DNA of 11,863 nucleotides, taken from NCBI GenBank assembly GCA_002481295.1, contig DLDU01000048.1, forward strand, positions 1-11,863, written 5' to 3'. The position numbers were made by a program, and so were the translations under genes. This DNA is from Prevotella sp. UBA7764 (GTDB lineage: Bacteria; Bacteroidota; Bacteroidia; Bacteroidales; Bacteroidaceae). The notes under the pieces are model-generated. The model was not told the DNA's origin, did no database searches, and worked only from the letters and a program-made list of their open reading frames with translations. Shown in pieces: positions 1 through 6,501 of the stretch (within the stretch, counting starts at the first letter, position 1; the number at the start of each line of letters is the position of its first letter).

Positions 1-48
1 ACGGCCTATACTGAATGCTTACACTTCATAACGTAATAAACGCAAGAA

Positions 49-85
49 CCCCAATAGACCCTATATATAATAAGGTGTACTGGGG
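49..85. repeat. Imperfect inverted repeat downstream of the kinase gene
   Basis: Arms at 49-60 (CCCCAATAGACC) and 74-85 (GGTGTACTGGGG) pair at 10 of 12 positions around a 13-nt A/T-rich loop. It lies 3' of the fructokinase gene on the minus strand and may end its transcript, but no T-run follows on that strand, so the terminator reading is weak. A second small palindrome, CTCCT-TTGC-AGGAG, sits at 98-111. Nothing else was seen in bases 1-133. Confidence 0.3.
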
Positions 86-133
86 TAGCTTGTTTTTCTC
101 CTTTGCAGGAGTGAGCTATGATAGTGGAGCGAA

Positions 134-1015
134 CTACTTCACTCTGTTGAGCAGGCTCTCTGGCAATTTAGGCATGGCGCCGGGCTGAGTGCAGACGAAG
201 GCGCTGACTTCCACAGCAAGTTTGTGAGCGTCCTTGATAGGCATTCCGGCAAGGATGGCAGAAGCAAAGGAGCCTGTGAAGCTGTCGCCGGCACCGACGG
301 TGTCGTCCACTTCCACCTTCGGTGTGGGCTGATAGCTTTTCACGCCGGGGGCAAAGACATAGCTGCCGTTGGTGCCGCAGGTGAGCACGAGCATCTTCAG
401 GTTGTACTTGCCGAGAATGAGATAGCACTTGTTCTCGATGTCGAGACCGGGATAGCCGAATAGGCGGCCGATGGTGACGAGTTCCTCATCGTTGATCTTC
501 AGGATGTCGCAAGCCTTCAGACTTTCTTGGATGATCTCTTTGGTGTAGAAGTTCTGGCGCAGGTTGATGTCGAAGATCTTCAGACAGCTCATCGGCGTGG
601 TGTCGAGGAAGCGGTGGATCGTGTCGCGAGAGATCTTGTTGCGCTGAGCCAGTGAACCAAAACATACGCAACCGCAGTGCTTGGCTACGTTCTCAATCTC
701 CGGGGTGAACGGGATGTTGTCCCAAGCCACGTTCTGCTTGATGTCGTAGGTAGGTATGCCTTCTTCATCGAGTTCCACCTGTACGGTACCGGTTGGGTAG
801 TCGATACGTGGCATGACATACTTCAGATGCTTTTCGTCGAACTCTTTGAGTGTTTGGTCGCCGAGCGCATCGTTGCCGATAGCGCTGATGGCGTACGCGT
901 CGTTGCCAAACTGACTGGCATGATAAGCGAAGTTAGCGGGTGCACCACCCAGTTTGCTGCCGTCGGGCAGACAATCCCATAAGGCCTCACCGAGGCCGAC
1001 AATGACTTTGTTCAT
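134..1015 (-). CDS. PfkB-family carbohydrate kinase, probable fructokinase
   Basis: This 293-residue cytoplasmic enzyme should phosphorylate a hexose with ATP, most likely fructose to fructose-6-phosphate. The N-terminal substrate region reads GGAPANFAYHASQFG (residues 23-37), the pattern of bacterial fructokinases. KINDEE (173-178) matches the family's N/D-E phosphate-side motif. The C-terminal PfkB signature DDTVGAGDSFTGSF (237-250) carries the anion hole GAGD with catalytic Asp244. Length is normal for the family (about 290-320). The ATG at 1013-1015 leads directly into the conserved first strand VIVGLGEALWD. It lies 9 bp downstream of the MFS transporter gene on the same strand, so the two are almost surely co-transcribed: import, then phosphorylation. 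PfkB substrate range is hard to read from sequence; the fructose assignment leans on context (the BT1754-like regulator), and another ketose or hexose remains possible. Confidence 0.85.
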   Translation of the reverse strand: MNKVIVGLGEALWDCLPDGSKLGGAPANFAYHASQFGNDAYAISAIGNDALGDQTLKEFDEKHLKYVMPRIDYPTGTVQVELDEEGIPTYDIKQNVAWDNIPFTPEIENVAKHCGCVCFGSLAQRNKISRDTIHRFLDTTPMSCLKIFDINLRQNFYTKEIIQESLKACDILKINDEELVTIGRLFGYPGLDIENKCYLILGKYNLKMLVLTCGTNGSYVFAPGVKSYQPTPKVEVDDTVGAGDSFTGSFASAILAGMPIKDAHKLAVEVSAFVCTQPGAMPKLPESLLNRVK

Positions 1016-1024
1016 AGTTATTAT

Positions 1025-2203
1025 TTATTTGACGTTCTTGATATAGGAAAACAGATAGACGACGCCGACAGCCATGACGAGTACGGCACCGGCTTGCCCC
1101 ATAGCATCAGAGGCAAAGCCCATGATGAGTGGGAAGATGGTACCACCAAAGAGACCCATGATCATCAGACCACTGACTTCGTTCTGCTTGTCGGGTACGC
1201 TTTGCAGCGCCTGGGCGAAGACGAGCGAGAAGACGTTACTGTTGCCGTAGCCCACGAGAGCGATGGCGATATAGAGTATAAGTTTGGTGGTTCCGAAGAA
1301 CAGACCGCACATCGACAGTGCCATCATTGTGATGGAGATGATGAAGAACAACCGGTTGTTGACCACGCGCAGGAAGAAAGAACCTGTCAGGCAGCCGAGG
1401 GTACGGAAGATGAAGTAGAGCGAGGTGGCGAAGGCGGCATCGTTGAGAGTCATGCCCAGTCGCTCGATGAGAATCTTCGGTGCTGTGGTATTCGTGCCGA
1501 CGTCGATGCCTACGTGGCACATGATACCGATGAAGCTCAGCAGCACGATGGGCTTACCCAACAGACGGAAGCAGGCAGCGAACTGCTTGCCTACGGTCGG
1601 TGATGTCTCACCGGCAAAGGCAGGACCTTCCTCCTCAATAGGTGTTGAGAGGAGGAACAGCGAGGCGGCAATACCGATGATCATATAGATAGGGAAGAGA
1701 ACGCGCCAGCCGAGACCAAAGGAGGGGATGGCCTGCGTAGCGCCCCAGGCAGCGATGTAAGGAGCCATGAACGAGGCGATAGCCTTGACAAACTGGCCGA
1801 AGGTGAGCGTAGAGGCGAGGTGACCGCCGCGGACTACGGTGGCAACAAGGGGGTTGAGCGAGGTCTGCATGAGCGCGTTGCCGATACCCAAAAGAGAGAA
1901 GCTGACAAGCATCAGACCAAAACTCTCACCGAAGAGCGGCAACAAGAGCGACACCACGGTGACGATGAGTGAGAGCAAAACGGTCTTCTTGCGTCCGATC
2001 TTGTTCATCAGCACACCGGTCGGCACGGAGAAGATGAGAAACCAGAAGAATACCAGAGAAGGGAAGATGTTGGCAGTGGCATCATTGAGTCCCAAGTCCT
2101 TCTTCACAAAATTCGATGCGATGCCCACCAGGTCGACGAAGCCCATGGCAAAGAAGCAAAGCATGACACTGGCCAAAGCCAGCTTGTTGATCTTGTTGTT
2201 CAT
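1025..2203 (-). CDS. MFS sugar transporter (FHS/FucP-like)
   Basis: This 392-residue inner-membrane protein is built almost wholly of hydrophobic helices, consistent with a 12-helix Major Facilitator fold. The loop between helices 2 and 3 carries MNKIGRKKTV (66-75), a version of MFS motif A, preceded by FSVPTGVL as in the fucose/glucose/galactose H+ symporter group. A charged central loop (around 195-212, EEEGPAFAGETSPTVGKQF) separates the two six-helix halves. It would import a monosaccharide from the periplasm, which the kinase 9 bp downstream then phosphorylates. The ATG at 2201-2203 is followed by a short basic N-terminus and the first helix, as expected. Substrate is inferred as fructose from the linked kinase and regulator; sequence alone supports only 'sugar transporter'. 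Confidence 0.82.
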   Translation of the reverse strand: MNNKINKLALASVMLCFFAMGFVDLVGIASNFVKKDLGLNDATANIFPSLVFFWFLIFSVPTGVLMNKIGRKKTVLLSLIVTVVSLLLPLFGESFGLMLVSFSLLGIGNALMQTSLNPLVATVVRGGHLASTLTFGQFVKAIASFMAPYIAAWGATQAIPSFGLGWRVLFPIYMIIGIAASLFLLSTPIEEEGPAFAGETSPTVGKQFAACFRLLGKPIVLLSFIGIMCHVGIDVGTNTTAPKILIERLGMTLNDAAFATSLYFIFRTLGCLTGSFFLRVVNNRLFFIISITMMALSMCGLFFGTTKLILYIAIALVGYGNSNVFSLVFAQALQSVPDKQNEVSGLMIMGLFGGTIFPLIMGFASDAMGQAGAVLVMAVGVVYLFSYIKNVK

Positions 2204-2258
2204 GTCTTTATTAATTTAGGTTTTTTGTTCTATATCATTAAAGACCGCCTTCGTTAAA

Positions 2259-2292
2259 AAAGGACTATCCTTTAATTGCTGGCACGAAATTA
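2259..2292 (-). promoter_or_regulatory. Possible promoter and leader hairpin of the transporter-kinase operon
   Basis: On the minus strand TAATTTCG (2285-2292) is one mismatch from the Bacteroidota -7 consensus TAnnTTTG, about 80 bp upstream of the transporter ATG; I see no clear -33 TTTG. Just downstream, AAAGGA-TAG-TCCTTT (2259-2273) forms a 6-bp stem followed by further T residues on the minus strand, like a short terminator or attenuator. The spacer between operon and regulator gene (2204-2406) also holds a perfect 10-bp palindrome AACAATTGTT at 2375-2384. All are weak single-site calls. Confidence 0.3.
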
Positions 2293-2406
2293 CGAAAACA
2301 ATTTCTATGTTATGTTATGCATTCATACAAATGCTGTAACTTTTTCGACATGTATCAATATTTCCATCGAATGAAACAATTGTTAAGTCCTTCGATACCC
2401 TTAAAC

Positions 2407-4635
2407 TTACTCTTTTGCGTCTTCCTTAATGTCTGTTGGGTATTTGCCGTATTGCTTCTTAAAACAAGAAGAGAAATATCCAGGTGTACCGAAACCTACC
2501 TCATAGGCTACTTCTGCCACAGTCTTGTCGGTGGCTTTGAGCAATTTCATGGCCCGTTTGAGGCGCATCTCTTTCAGCAATTCCACAGGAGACATGCCCG
2601 TCATGGCCTTCACCTTTCGGTAGAGCTGCACACGGCTGATACCCATGTCAGCCCCGAGGTCGTCCATCTTCAGTTTGGTGTTGCTCATATTCCTAAGGAT
2701 AGCCTGGCGCAGTGTGTCCATGAACATCTTGTCGGGCGTGCTGAGCTTTTCTTCTTGTTCCTGGTTTTCATTCGTCTGTTGCTTTTCTGCGGAAAAGACT
2801 TTCTTGAGTTTCTGCCGATTGGCGAGCAGGCTGGCGATATGCGCGAGAAGCACCTCGGCACTGAAGGGTTTGGTGAGATAGGCATCAGCACCTTGACTGA
2901 GACCTTCGGCCTGTTGCTGTTCTGTGCTGCGCGCTGTTAGCAGGATGACAGGGATATGGCTGGTCAAGGGCTCAGTCTTGATCTTGCCACAGAAGGTCAG
3001 TCCGTCCATCACTGGCATCATCACGTCGCTAATGATCAGGTCGGGCACACTCTCGCGTGCCAGTTTCCAACCGCTCTGTCCGTCGCTGGCTTCAAGCACG
3101 TAATAGCGGTTGAGGAGCAGCGTGCGCAGGTAGCGGCGCATGTCATCGTTGTCGTCAACGATCAATACAGTGGCGAGCTCGTCACTTTGGTCGCGCACGA
3201 CGATGTCATGTTGCCCGTCCTGCACCGACCGTTGGCTGATGGCGTGTGCGTCATCGGGCTGCGGCTCCTTGACCATCTTTTGCGTTTCCTTTTGGAATTG
3301 CAGCACATCGGTGACCAGATGCAACAATTGTTCCGCATTACGCCGTACGATGTCGAGCAGTTCATGGTCGCCCACGCTGAGTGTCTTGCTCTCACGAAGT
3401 TGCTGCAGCGGGCCGTTGATGAGTGTCAGCGGCGTGCGCAGCTGGTGGCTCGCATTGGTGTAAAAGTGGTTTTGTTCATCGCCGAGTTCCTTCATCCTTC
3501 GGTTGGCGCGGCGCGTGACTACTATGGCACGCCAACCCAACAGTACTGCAACCAAGAGTGCCAAGGCCACTAAGAGCGACACGATAAGCAGCGCACGCTG
3601 CTCGTGATAGAGTCCAAGATAGTCTTCAAGCTTATTCTGAATAGTGATAAGGTAATCGTTCTGCTGCTTCATGGCATTGGCATTGAGGGCAATCTCATTG
3701 ACGTTCTGTGGCGTGACGACCACGCTACTGATGATGTTCGTGCGCTTGAAAGGCTTGTGCTCGAGTATCTTTAGCGCCAACGCTATAATCTCTTCACCAT
3801 GTGTAGGATAGATGTAGCTAGCGGCAAGCTTACCCTGCTGTATGGCATCAATGCCCTCGCCCGGCAGTGCATCGACACCGAGGAAATAGATGCTTTTCTC
3901 CATTCCAAGCTCACGGGCTGCCTTATAAGCACCGAATGATGCCAGGTCGCTTTGGCAGAACACCACATCTAGGGGCTTGCTTGATTGCAGCCATTGCCTG
4001 GTGGCCGCATAGGAATCCTCCAGTGACCAGTTGGTCTTGATATGGTGGAAGTCAATCTCCGGGTGCTGTTTCATCACAGCGGAGAAGCCCAGATAGCGCT
4101 CGCGGTCAGGCGACATCACCAGTTGTCCGGTGATCTCCAGTACTACCGGTCGTCGGCTTACGTGTATGCTGTCGCGGCACAGATGCAAGGCATAGGTGCC
4201 GATGGCGCGTCCAGCCTCCACGTTGTCGCCGCCGATATAGGCTGTGTAGTCGTTTGATGAAGTCTTCCGCTCAAAGAGGATGACGGGGATACCACGTTTC
4301 TTCGCCTTTTCCACGCAGGGTGAGAGCGGACGATATTCGTTGGGTGAGATGACGAGCAAGTCCACGCCGGCATTGATGAGGCTGTCGATCTGCTGCCGCT
4401 GCCGGTCGGTGTTGTTGTCAGCGTTGGTGATGCACACTTTCACGTCGGTGTCGTAGAGATGCTGTGCGGACAGCATCTCGTTGTTGACTTTGTCGCGCCA
4501 GCGTCCGCCGACACACTGCGACACACCTATTTTATATTTATAGGAGGCGCGCGGTGTGCAACCCGTGATGAGCAGGAGCAGCATCATGGATATTAAGAGG
4601 AGTGGAACTATCCGTATGGTCTTAGGTTTCTTCAT
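2407..4635 (-). CDS. Hybrid two-component regulator with sugar-binding sensor, HisKA, receiver and AraC domain, lacking HATPase_c
   Basis: A 742-residue one-protein sensor-regulator. In order: N-terminal hydrophobic segment ending in LLITGC (lipobox-like, Cys26); a periplasmic type I sugar-binding domain (about 33-310) of the ribose/galactose-binding class, with FERK (121-124), YTAYIGGDN (130-138), CQSD (227-230) and GVDALPGEG (253-261) at usual ligand positions; a coiled linker; a transmembrane helix (about 348-368); HisKA with ASHQLRTPL and phospho-acceptor His397; a receiver domain (about 488-605) with D494/D495, SDVMMP (Asp537) and TKP (Lys589); and a C-terminal AraC-type helix-turn-helix (about 636-738). 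Bacteroides BT1754, with a similar sensor, is known to bind fructose and control fructan use, so this protein probably activates the adjacent transporter-kinase operon. The odd point is that HisKA ends near 452 and the receiver starts near 488: the roughly 110-residue ATPase domain is absent. The 41 bp to the upstream DUF721 gene show no clear promoter. Confidence 0.85.
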   Translation of the reverse strand: MKKPKTIRIVPLLLISMMLLLLITGCTPRASYKYKIGVSQCVGGRWRDKVNNEMLSAQHLYDTDVKVCITNADNNTDRQRQQIDSLINAGVDLLVISPNEYRPLSPCVEKAKKRGIPVILFERKTSSNDYTAYIGGDNVEAGRAIGTYALHLCRDSIHVSRRPVVLEITGQLVMSPDRERYLGFSAVMKQHPEIDFHHIKTNWSLEDSYAATRQWLQSSKPLDVVFCQSDLASFGAYKAARELGMEKSIYFLGVDALPGEGIDAIQQGKLAASYIYPTHGEEIIALALKILEHKPFKRTNIISSVVVTPQNVNEIALNANAMKQQNDYLITIQNKLEDYLGLYHEQRALLIVSLLVALALLVAVLLGWRAIVVTRRANRRMKELGDEQNHFYTNASHQLRTPLTLINGPLQQLRESKTLSVGDHELLDIVRRNAEQLLHLVTDVLQFQKETQKMVKEPQPDDAHAISQRSVQDGQHDIVVRDQSDELATVLIVDDNDDMRRYLRTLLLNRYYVLEASDGQSGWKLARESVPDLIISDVMMPVMDGLTFCGKIKTEPLTSHIPVILLTARSTEQQQAEGLSQGADAYLTKPFSAEVLLAHIASLLANRQKLKKVFSAEKQQTNENQEQEEKLSTPDKMFMDTLRQAILRNMSNTKLKMDDLGADMGISRVQLYRKVKAMTGMSPVELLKEMRLKRAMKLLKATDKTVAEVAYEVGFGTPGYFSSCFKKQYGKYPTDIKEDAKE

Positions 4636-4676
4636 GTGGTATTGGCTTTTACGAGGGTCTTAGGTCGTTGTATCCA

Positions 4677-4967
4677 TCAGTAGAACCTTACGTCGCTGAT
4701 GACCGAGGAGCCGACAGCATCGTTGAGACGGCGTGTGATCTGTGTGTGCATCATGCTGAGGTCTTGTCGCAGCGCGGGGTTGTCGATCTTCACGTGCAGC
4801 ACTTGGTTGCGGATGAACTTCTCGCGGGTATAACTTGAAATCATGTGTCCCATGACCTCATCCCAGGCATCCACGATGCGCCGCTGTAGCAGTGGCGTCT
4901 CCAGTCCTTCCTTTCTGAGCATTTCCTTCAGCAGGTCGCCAATCGGTTTTACTTCGCGCTTAAACAT
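4677..4967 (-). CDS. DUF721/DciA-like protein
   Basis: A 96-residue protein matching the small DUF721 family. It shows the conserved central Trp-Asp-x-Val-(M)-Gly (WDEVMGHMI, about 35-43), the basic 'REKFIRNQVLHVKI' strand pair where the family usually has a hydrophobic 'L.V.V.' pattern, then 'NPALRQDL' and the C-terminal 'RLNDAVGSSVISDVRF'. Family members often sit beside recF in Bacteroidota, as here; DciA, a related protein, helps load the replicative helicase, so a role in DNA replication or repair is plausible but not shown. The ATG lies immediately after a block of 7-bp repeats, so the repeats form its leader. Its 3' end is 41 bp from the hybrid regulator gene, and read-through from one to the other is possible. 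Confidence 0.8.
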   Translation of the reverse strand: MFKREVKPIGDLLKEMLRKEGLETPLLQRRIVDAWDEVMGHMISSYTREKFIRNQVLHVKIDNPALRQDLSMMHTQITRRLNDAVGSSVISDVRFY

Positions 4968-4972
4968 ATATT

Positions 4973-5198
4973 CAATGATGAGTGTTGAATGTTGAATGAT
5001 GAATTATTCCAATGTTGAATGATGAATTATTCCAATGTTGAATGATCAATGATGAATGGTTTCGCGTGCATGGTGAGTGACTTCTCGTATTTGGCGAGTG
5101 GACAGTGAAGAAAAAAGGTGCTGTGTGAACTGCTTCAAGTCAACATTCAACACTCAACATTCATCATTAGAATCACTCATCATTCAACACTCAACATT
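4973..5198. repeat. Inverted arrays of degenerate 7-bp repeats between recF and the DUF721 gene
   Basis: Left array (about 4973-5059) is built of heptamers AATGTTG, AATGATG and AGTGTTG; the right array (about 5140-5198) is built of their reverse complements CAACATT, CATCATT and CAACACT. The best paired arms are 4979-4995 and 5140-5156, a perfect 17-bp inverted repeat that continues after one mismatch. About 80 bp of unique sequence separates the arrays. The right array overlaps the last codons and stop of recF. The transcript could fold into a long imperfect stem-loop. I recognise this style of heptad repeat as common between genes in Prevotella and Bacteroides; its function is unknown. Confidence 0.85.
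4988..5046. repeat. 23-bp tandem repeat (about 2.6 copies)
   Basis: Within the left heptad array, two identical 23-bp units occupy 4988-5010 and 5011-5033, each being AATGTTG + AATGATG + AATTATTCC, and a third partial copy starts at 5034 before diverging after 13 bases. It lies 21 bp upstream of the DUF721 start codon, so copy-number change by slippage would alter the length of that leader but not a coding frame. Confidence 0.88.
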
Positions 5199-6291
5199 GT
5201 ATGGCATTTCCGTCCTCCACATGGAAGAGCTTGTAGTCCTCACCGACATGTTGCAGGATATGGTCAAGATGAGCGCGGTTGGTGTCCGTGATGAAGATCT
5301 GGCCATAGTCAGGTCGGGCTACGAGCTTGATGATCTGCTCCACACGACGGGCGTCGAGCTTGTCGAAGATATCGTCGAGCAACAGCAGCGGCGTGGTGCC
5401 TGATGCCGTCTTCTTCAGGAAAGAGAACTGAGCAAGCTTCAGTGCCAGCACGTAAGTCTTTGTCTGCCCTTGGCTCGCCTCGCGCCTCATGGGGTAGCCC
5501 TCAAGGAGCATCTCCAGGTCATCGCGGTGGATGCCGTGGAGCGAATAACCCACGGCACGGTCTCGCAGACGGTCGCGGCGAATCACATCGAGCAGAGGAC
5601 CACGCTGACCGTGAGAGACATATTGCAGGGAGACGGTCTCGTGGTGATCGGAGAGCGTGTCGTAGATCTGCTGAAACACCGGTGTCATCTCTTCCACAAA
5701 CTGGCTGCGCTTGTGAAATACTTCTTCTCCGGCTGAGGCCATCTCCTCTTCCCACAGGTCCATGAGCGAGGCGTCAGGCTCCGTTTCCATCTTCAGCAAG
5801 GCGTTGCGCTGCTGCAATGCTTTGTTGTAGCGCGTCAGTGCGTCCATATAAGTATGGTCATACTGCGCGATGACCACATCCATGAGCCTCCGCCGCTCCT
5901 CACTTGTACCGCTGACCAGACTGTTGTCTGAGGGTGTGACAAAGATGAGAGGGATGAGTCCGATGTGTGTCGAGAGCTTCTTATAGTCCTTATGGTTACG
6001 CTTGAACTGCTTATGCCGTCCGCGCTTCATAGCCGCGTAGATATTTTCCTGCTGTCCCTGGTCGCCCTCATAGGCTCCCTCGATGACGAAGAACTCCTGG
6101 TCATGGTTGATCACCTGTGAGTCGATGTTGGTGAAGTTGCTGTGGCAGAACGAGAGAAAATAGACCGCGTCGAGGATGTTGGTCTTGCCTTCACCGTTGT
6201 TGCCGATGAAGCAGTTCACCTTCGGCGAGAGCTCCAGCGCAGTGCTCTTTATGTTCTTGTAATTGATGATTGATATCTTCTTCAGTCTCAT
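5191..6291 (-). CDS. recF: DNA replication and repair protein RecF
   Basis: RecF is an SMC-like ATPase that binds gapped DNA with RecO and RecR and helps load RecA for single-strand gap repair. This 366-residue copy is near the usual length (about 360-375). Walker A is GNNGEGKT (30-37), with the conserved preceding 'LSPKVNCFIG'. 'SEERRRLMD' (130-138) matches the conserved RR-x-x-x-D block. The ABC signature reads ASQGQTKT (272-279), SQGQ in place of the SRGQ of many bacteria. Walker B is LLLLDDIFDKLD (302-313), followed by 'IFITDTN' (332-338) at the H-loop position. The ATG at 6289-6291 precedes the typical MRLKKISIINYKN start. The final residues 'IQC' and the TGA stop are encoded by the adjacent heptad repeat, which suggests the native C-terminus was replaced or trimmed after the repeat arrived. 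It is divergently oriented from the TPR-ribH operon. Confidence 0.97.
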   Translation of the reverse strand: MRLKKISIINYKNIKSTALELSPKVNCFIGNNGEGKTNILDAVYFLSFCHSNFTNIDSQVINHDQEFFVIEGAYEGDQGQQENIYAAMKRGRHKQFKRNHKDYKKLSTHIGLIPLIFVTPSDNSLVSGTSEERRRLMDVVIAQYDHTYMDALTRYNKALQQRNALLKMETEPDASLMDLWEEEMASAGEEVFHKRSQFVEEMTPVFQQIYDTLSDHHETVSLQYVSHGQRGPLLDVIRRDRLRDRAVGYSLHGIHRDDLEMLLEGYPMRREASQGQTKTYVLALKLAQFSFLKKTASGTTPLLLLDDIFDKLDARRVEQIIKLVARPDYGQIFITDTNRAHLDHILQHVGEDYKLFHVEDGNAIQC

Positions 6292-6334
6292 AATCCTATG
6301 GGCTCTATTTGGGCTTTGCCTTGCCTTACATGTG

Positions 6335-6342
6335 CAAAGATA
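6335..6342 (-). promoter_or_regulatory. Probable recF promoter, -7 element
   Basis: On the minus strand TATCTTTG fits the Bacteroidota TAnnTTTG -7 consensus, 43 bp upstream of the recF ATG. The sequence 19-22 bp further upstream is A/T-rich (TTTTTCGC on the minus strand) but is not a clean TTTG -33 element. Confidence 0.55.
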
Positions 6343-6383
6343 AGAGTTTTGAAGCTAAAAAGCGAAAAAAGAGTCGCATAAAT

Positions 6384-6414
6384 TTTAGTATTCGAGGGAA
6401 AATTGCTAATTTTG
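6384..6414 (+). promoter_or_regulatory. Probable promoter of the TPR-ribH operon
   Basis: TAATTTTG at 6407-6414 matches TAnnTTTG exactly. A TTTA tract at 6384-6387 lies 19 bp upstream, the expected place for a -33 element, although not TTTG. The transcript would have a leader of about 80 nt before the ATG at 6502. With the recF promoter it makes a compact divergent control region (6292-6501). Confidence 0.55.
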
Positions 6415-6501
6415 TACCGATATATTGCGCCGTGTCTGCTGGAGATGGTGCAGCTGTGTATTAACAATCGTCAATTGAATAACAAAAATCATTTCAAATA
6501 A

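Noticed and set aside
98..111. CTCCT-TTGC-AGGAG as kinase terminator
   Set aside because: The stem is 5 bp and on the minus strand it is followed by A residues, not T.
2407..4635. Frameshift explaining the missing HATPase_c domain
   Set aside because: The frame is continuous from signal to AraC domain and neither other minus frame in this stretch shows N- or G-box motifs; it is an in-frame absence.
5060..5139. Short minus-strand reading frame in the core between the heptad arrays
   Set aside because: Roughly 35 codons with no ATG start and no recognisable pattern; not enough to call a gene.
4973..5198. CRISPR array
   Set aside because: Units are 7 bp or 23 bp with no spacers of regular length; there are no cas genes.
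5077..5403. Plus-strand frame of 108 codons across the heptad repeats and recF 3' end
   Set aside because: About half is repeat and half is antisense recF; no motif, no promoter.
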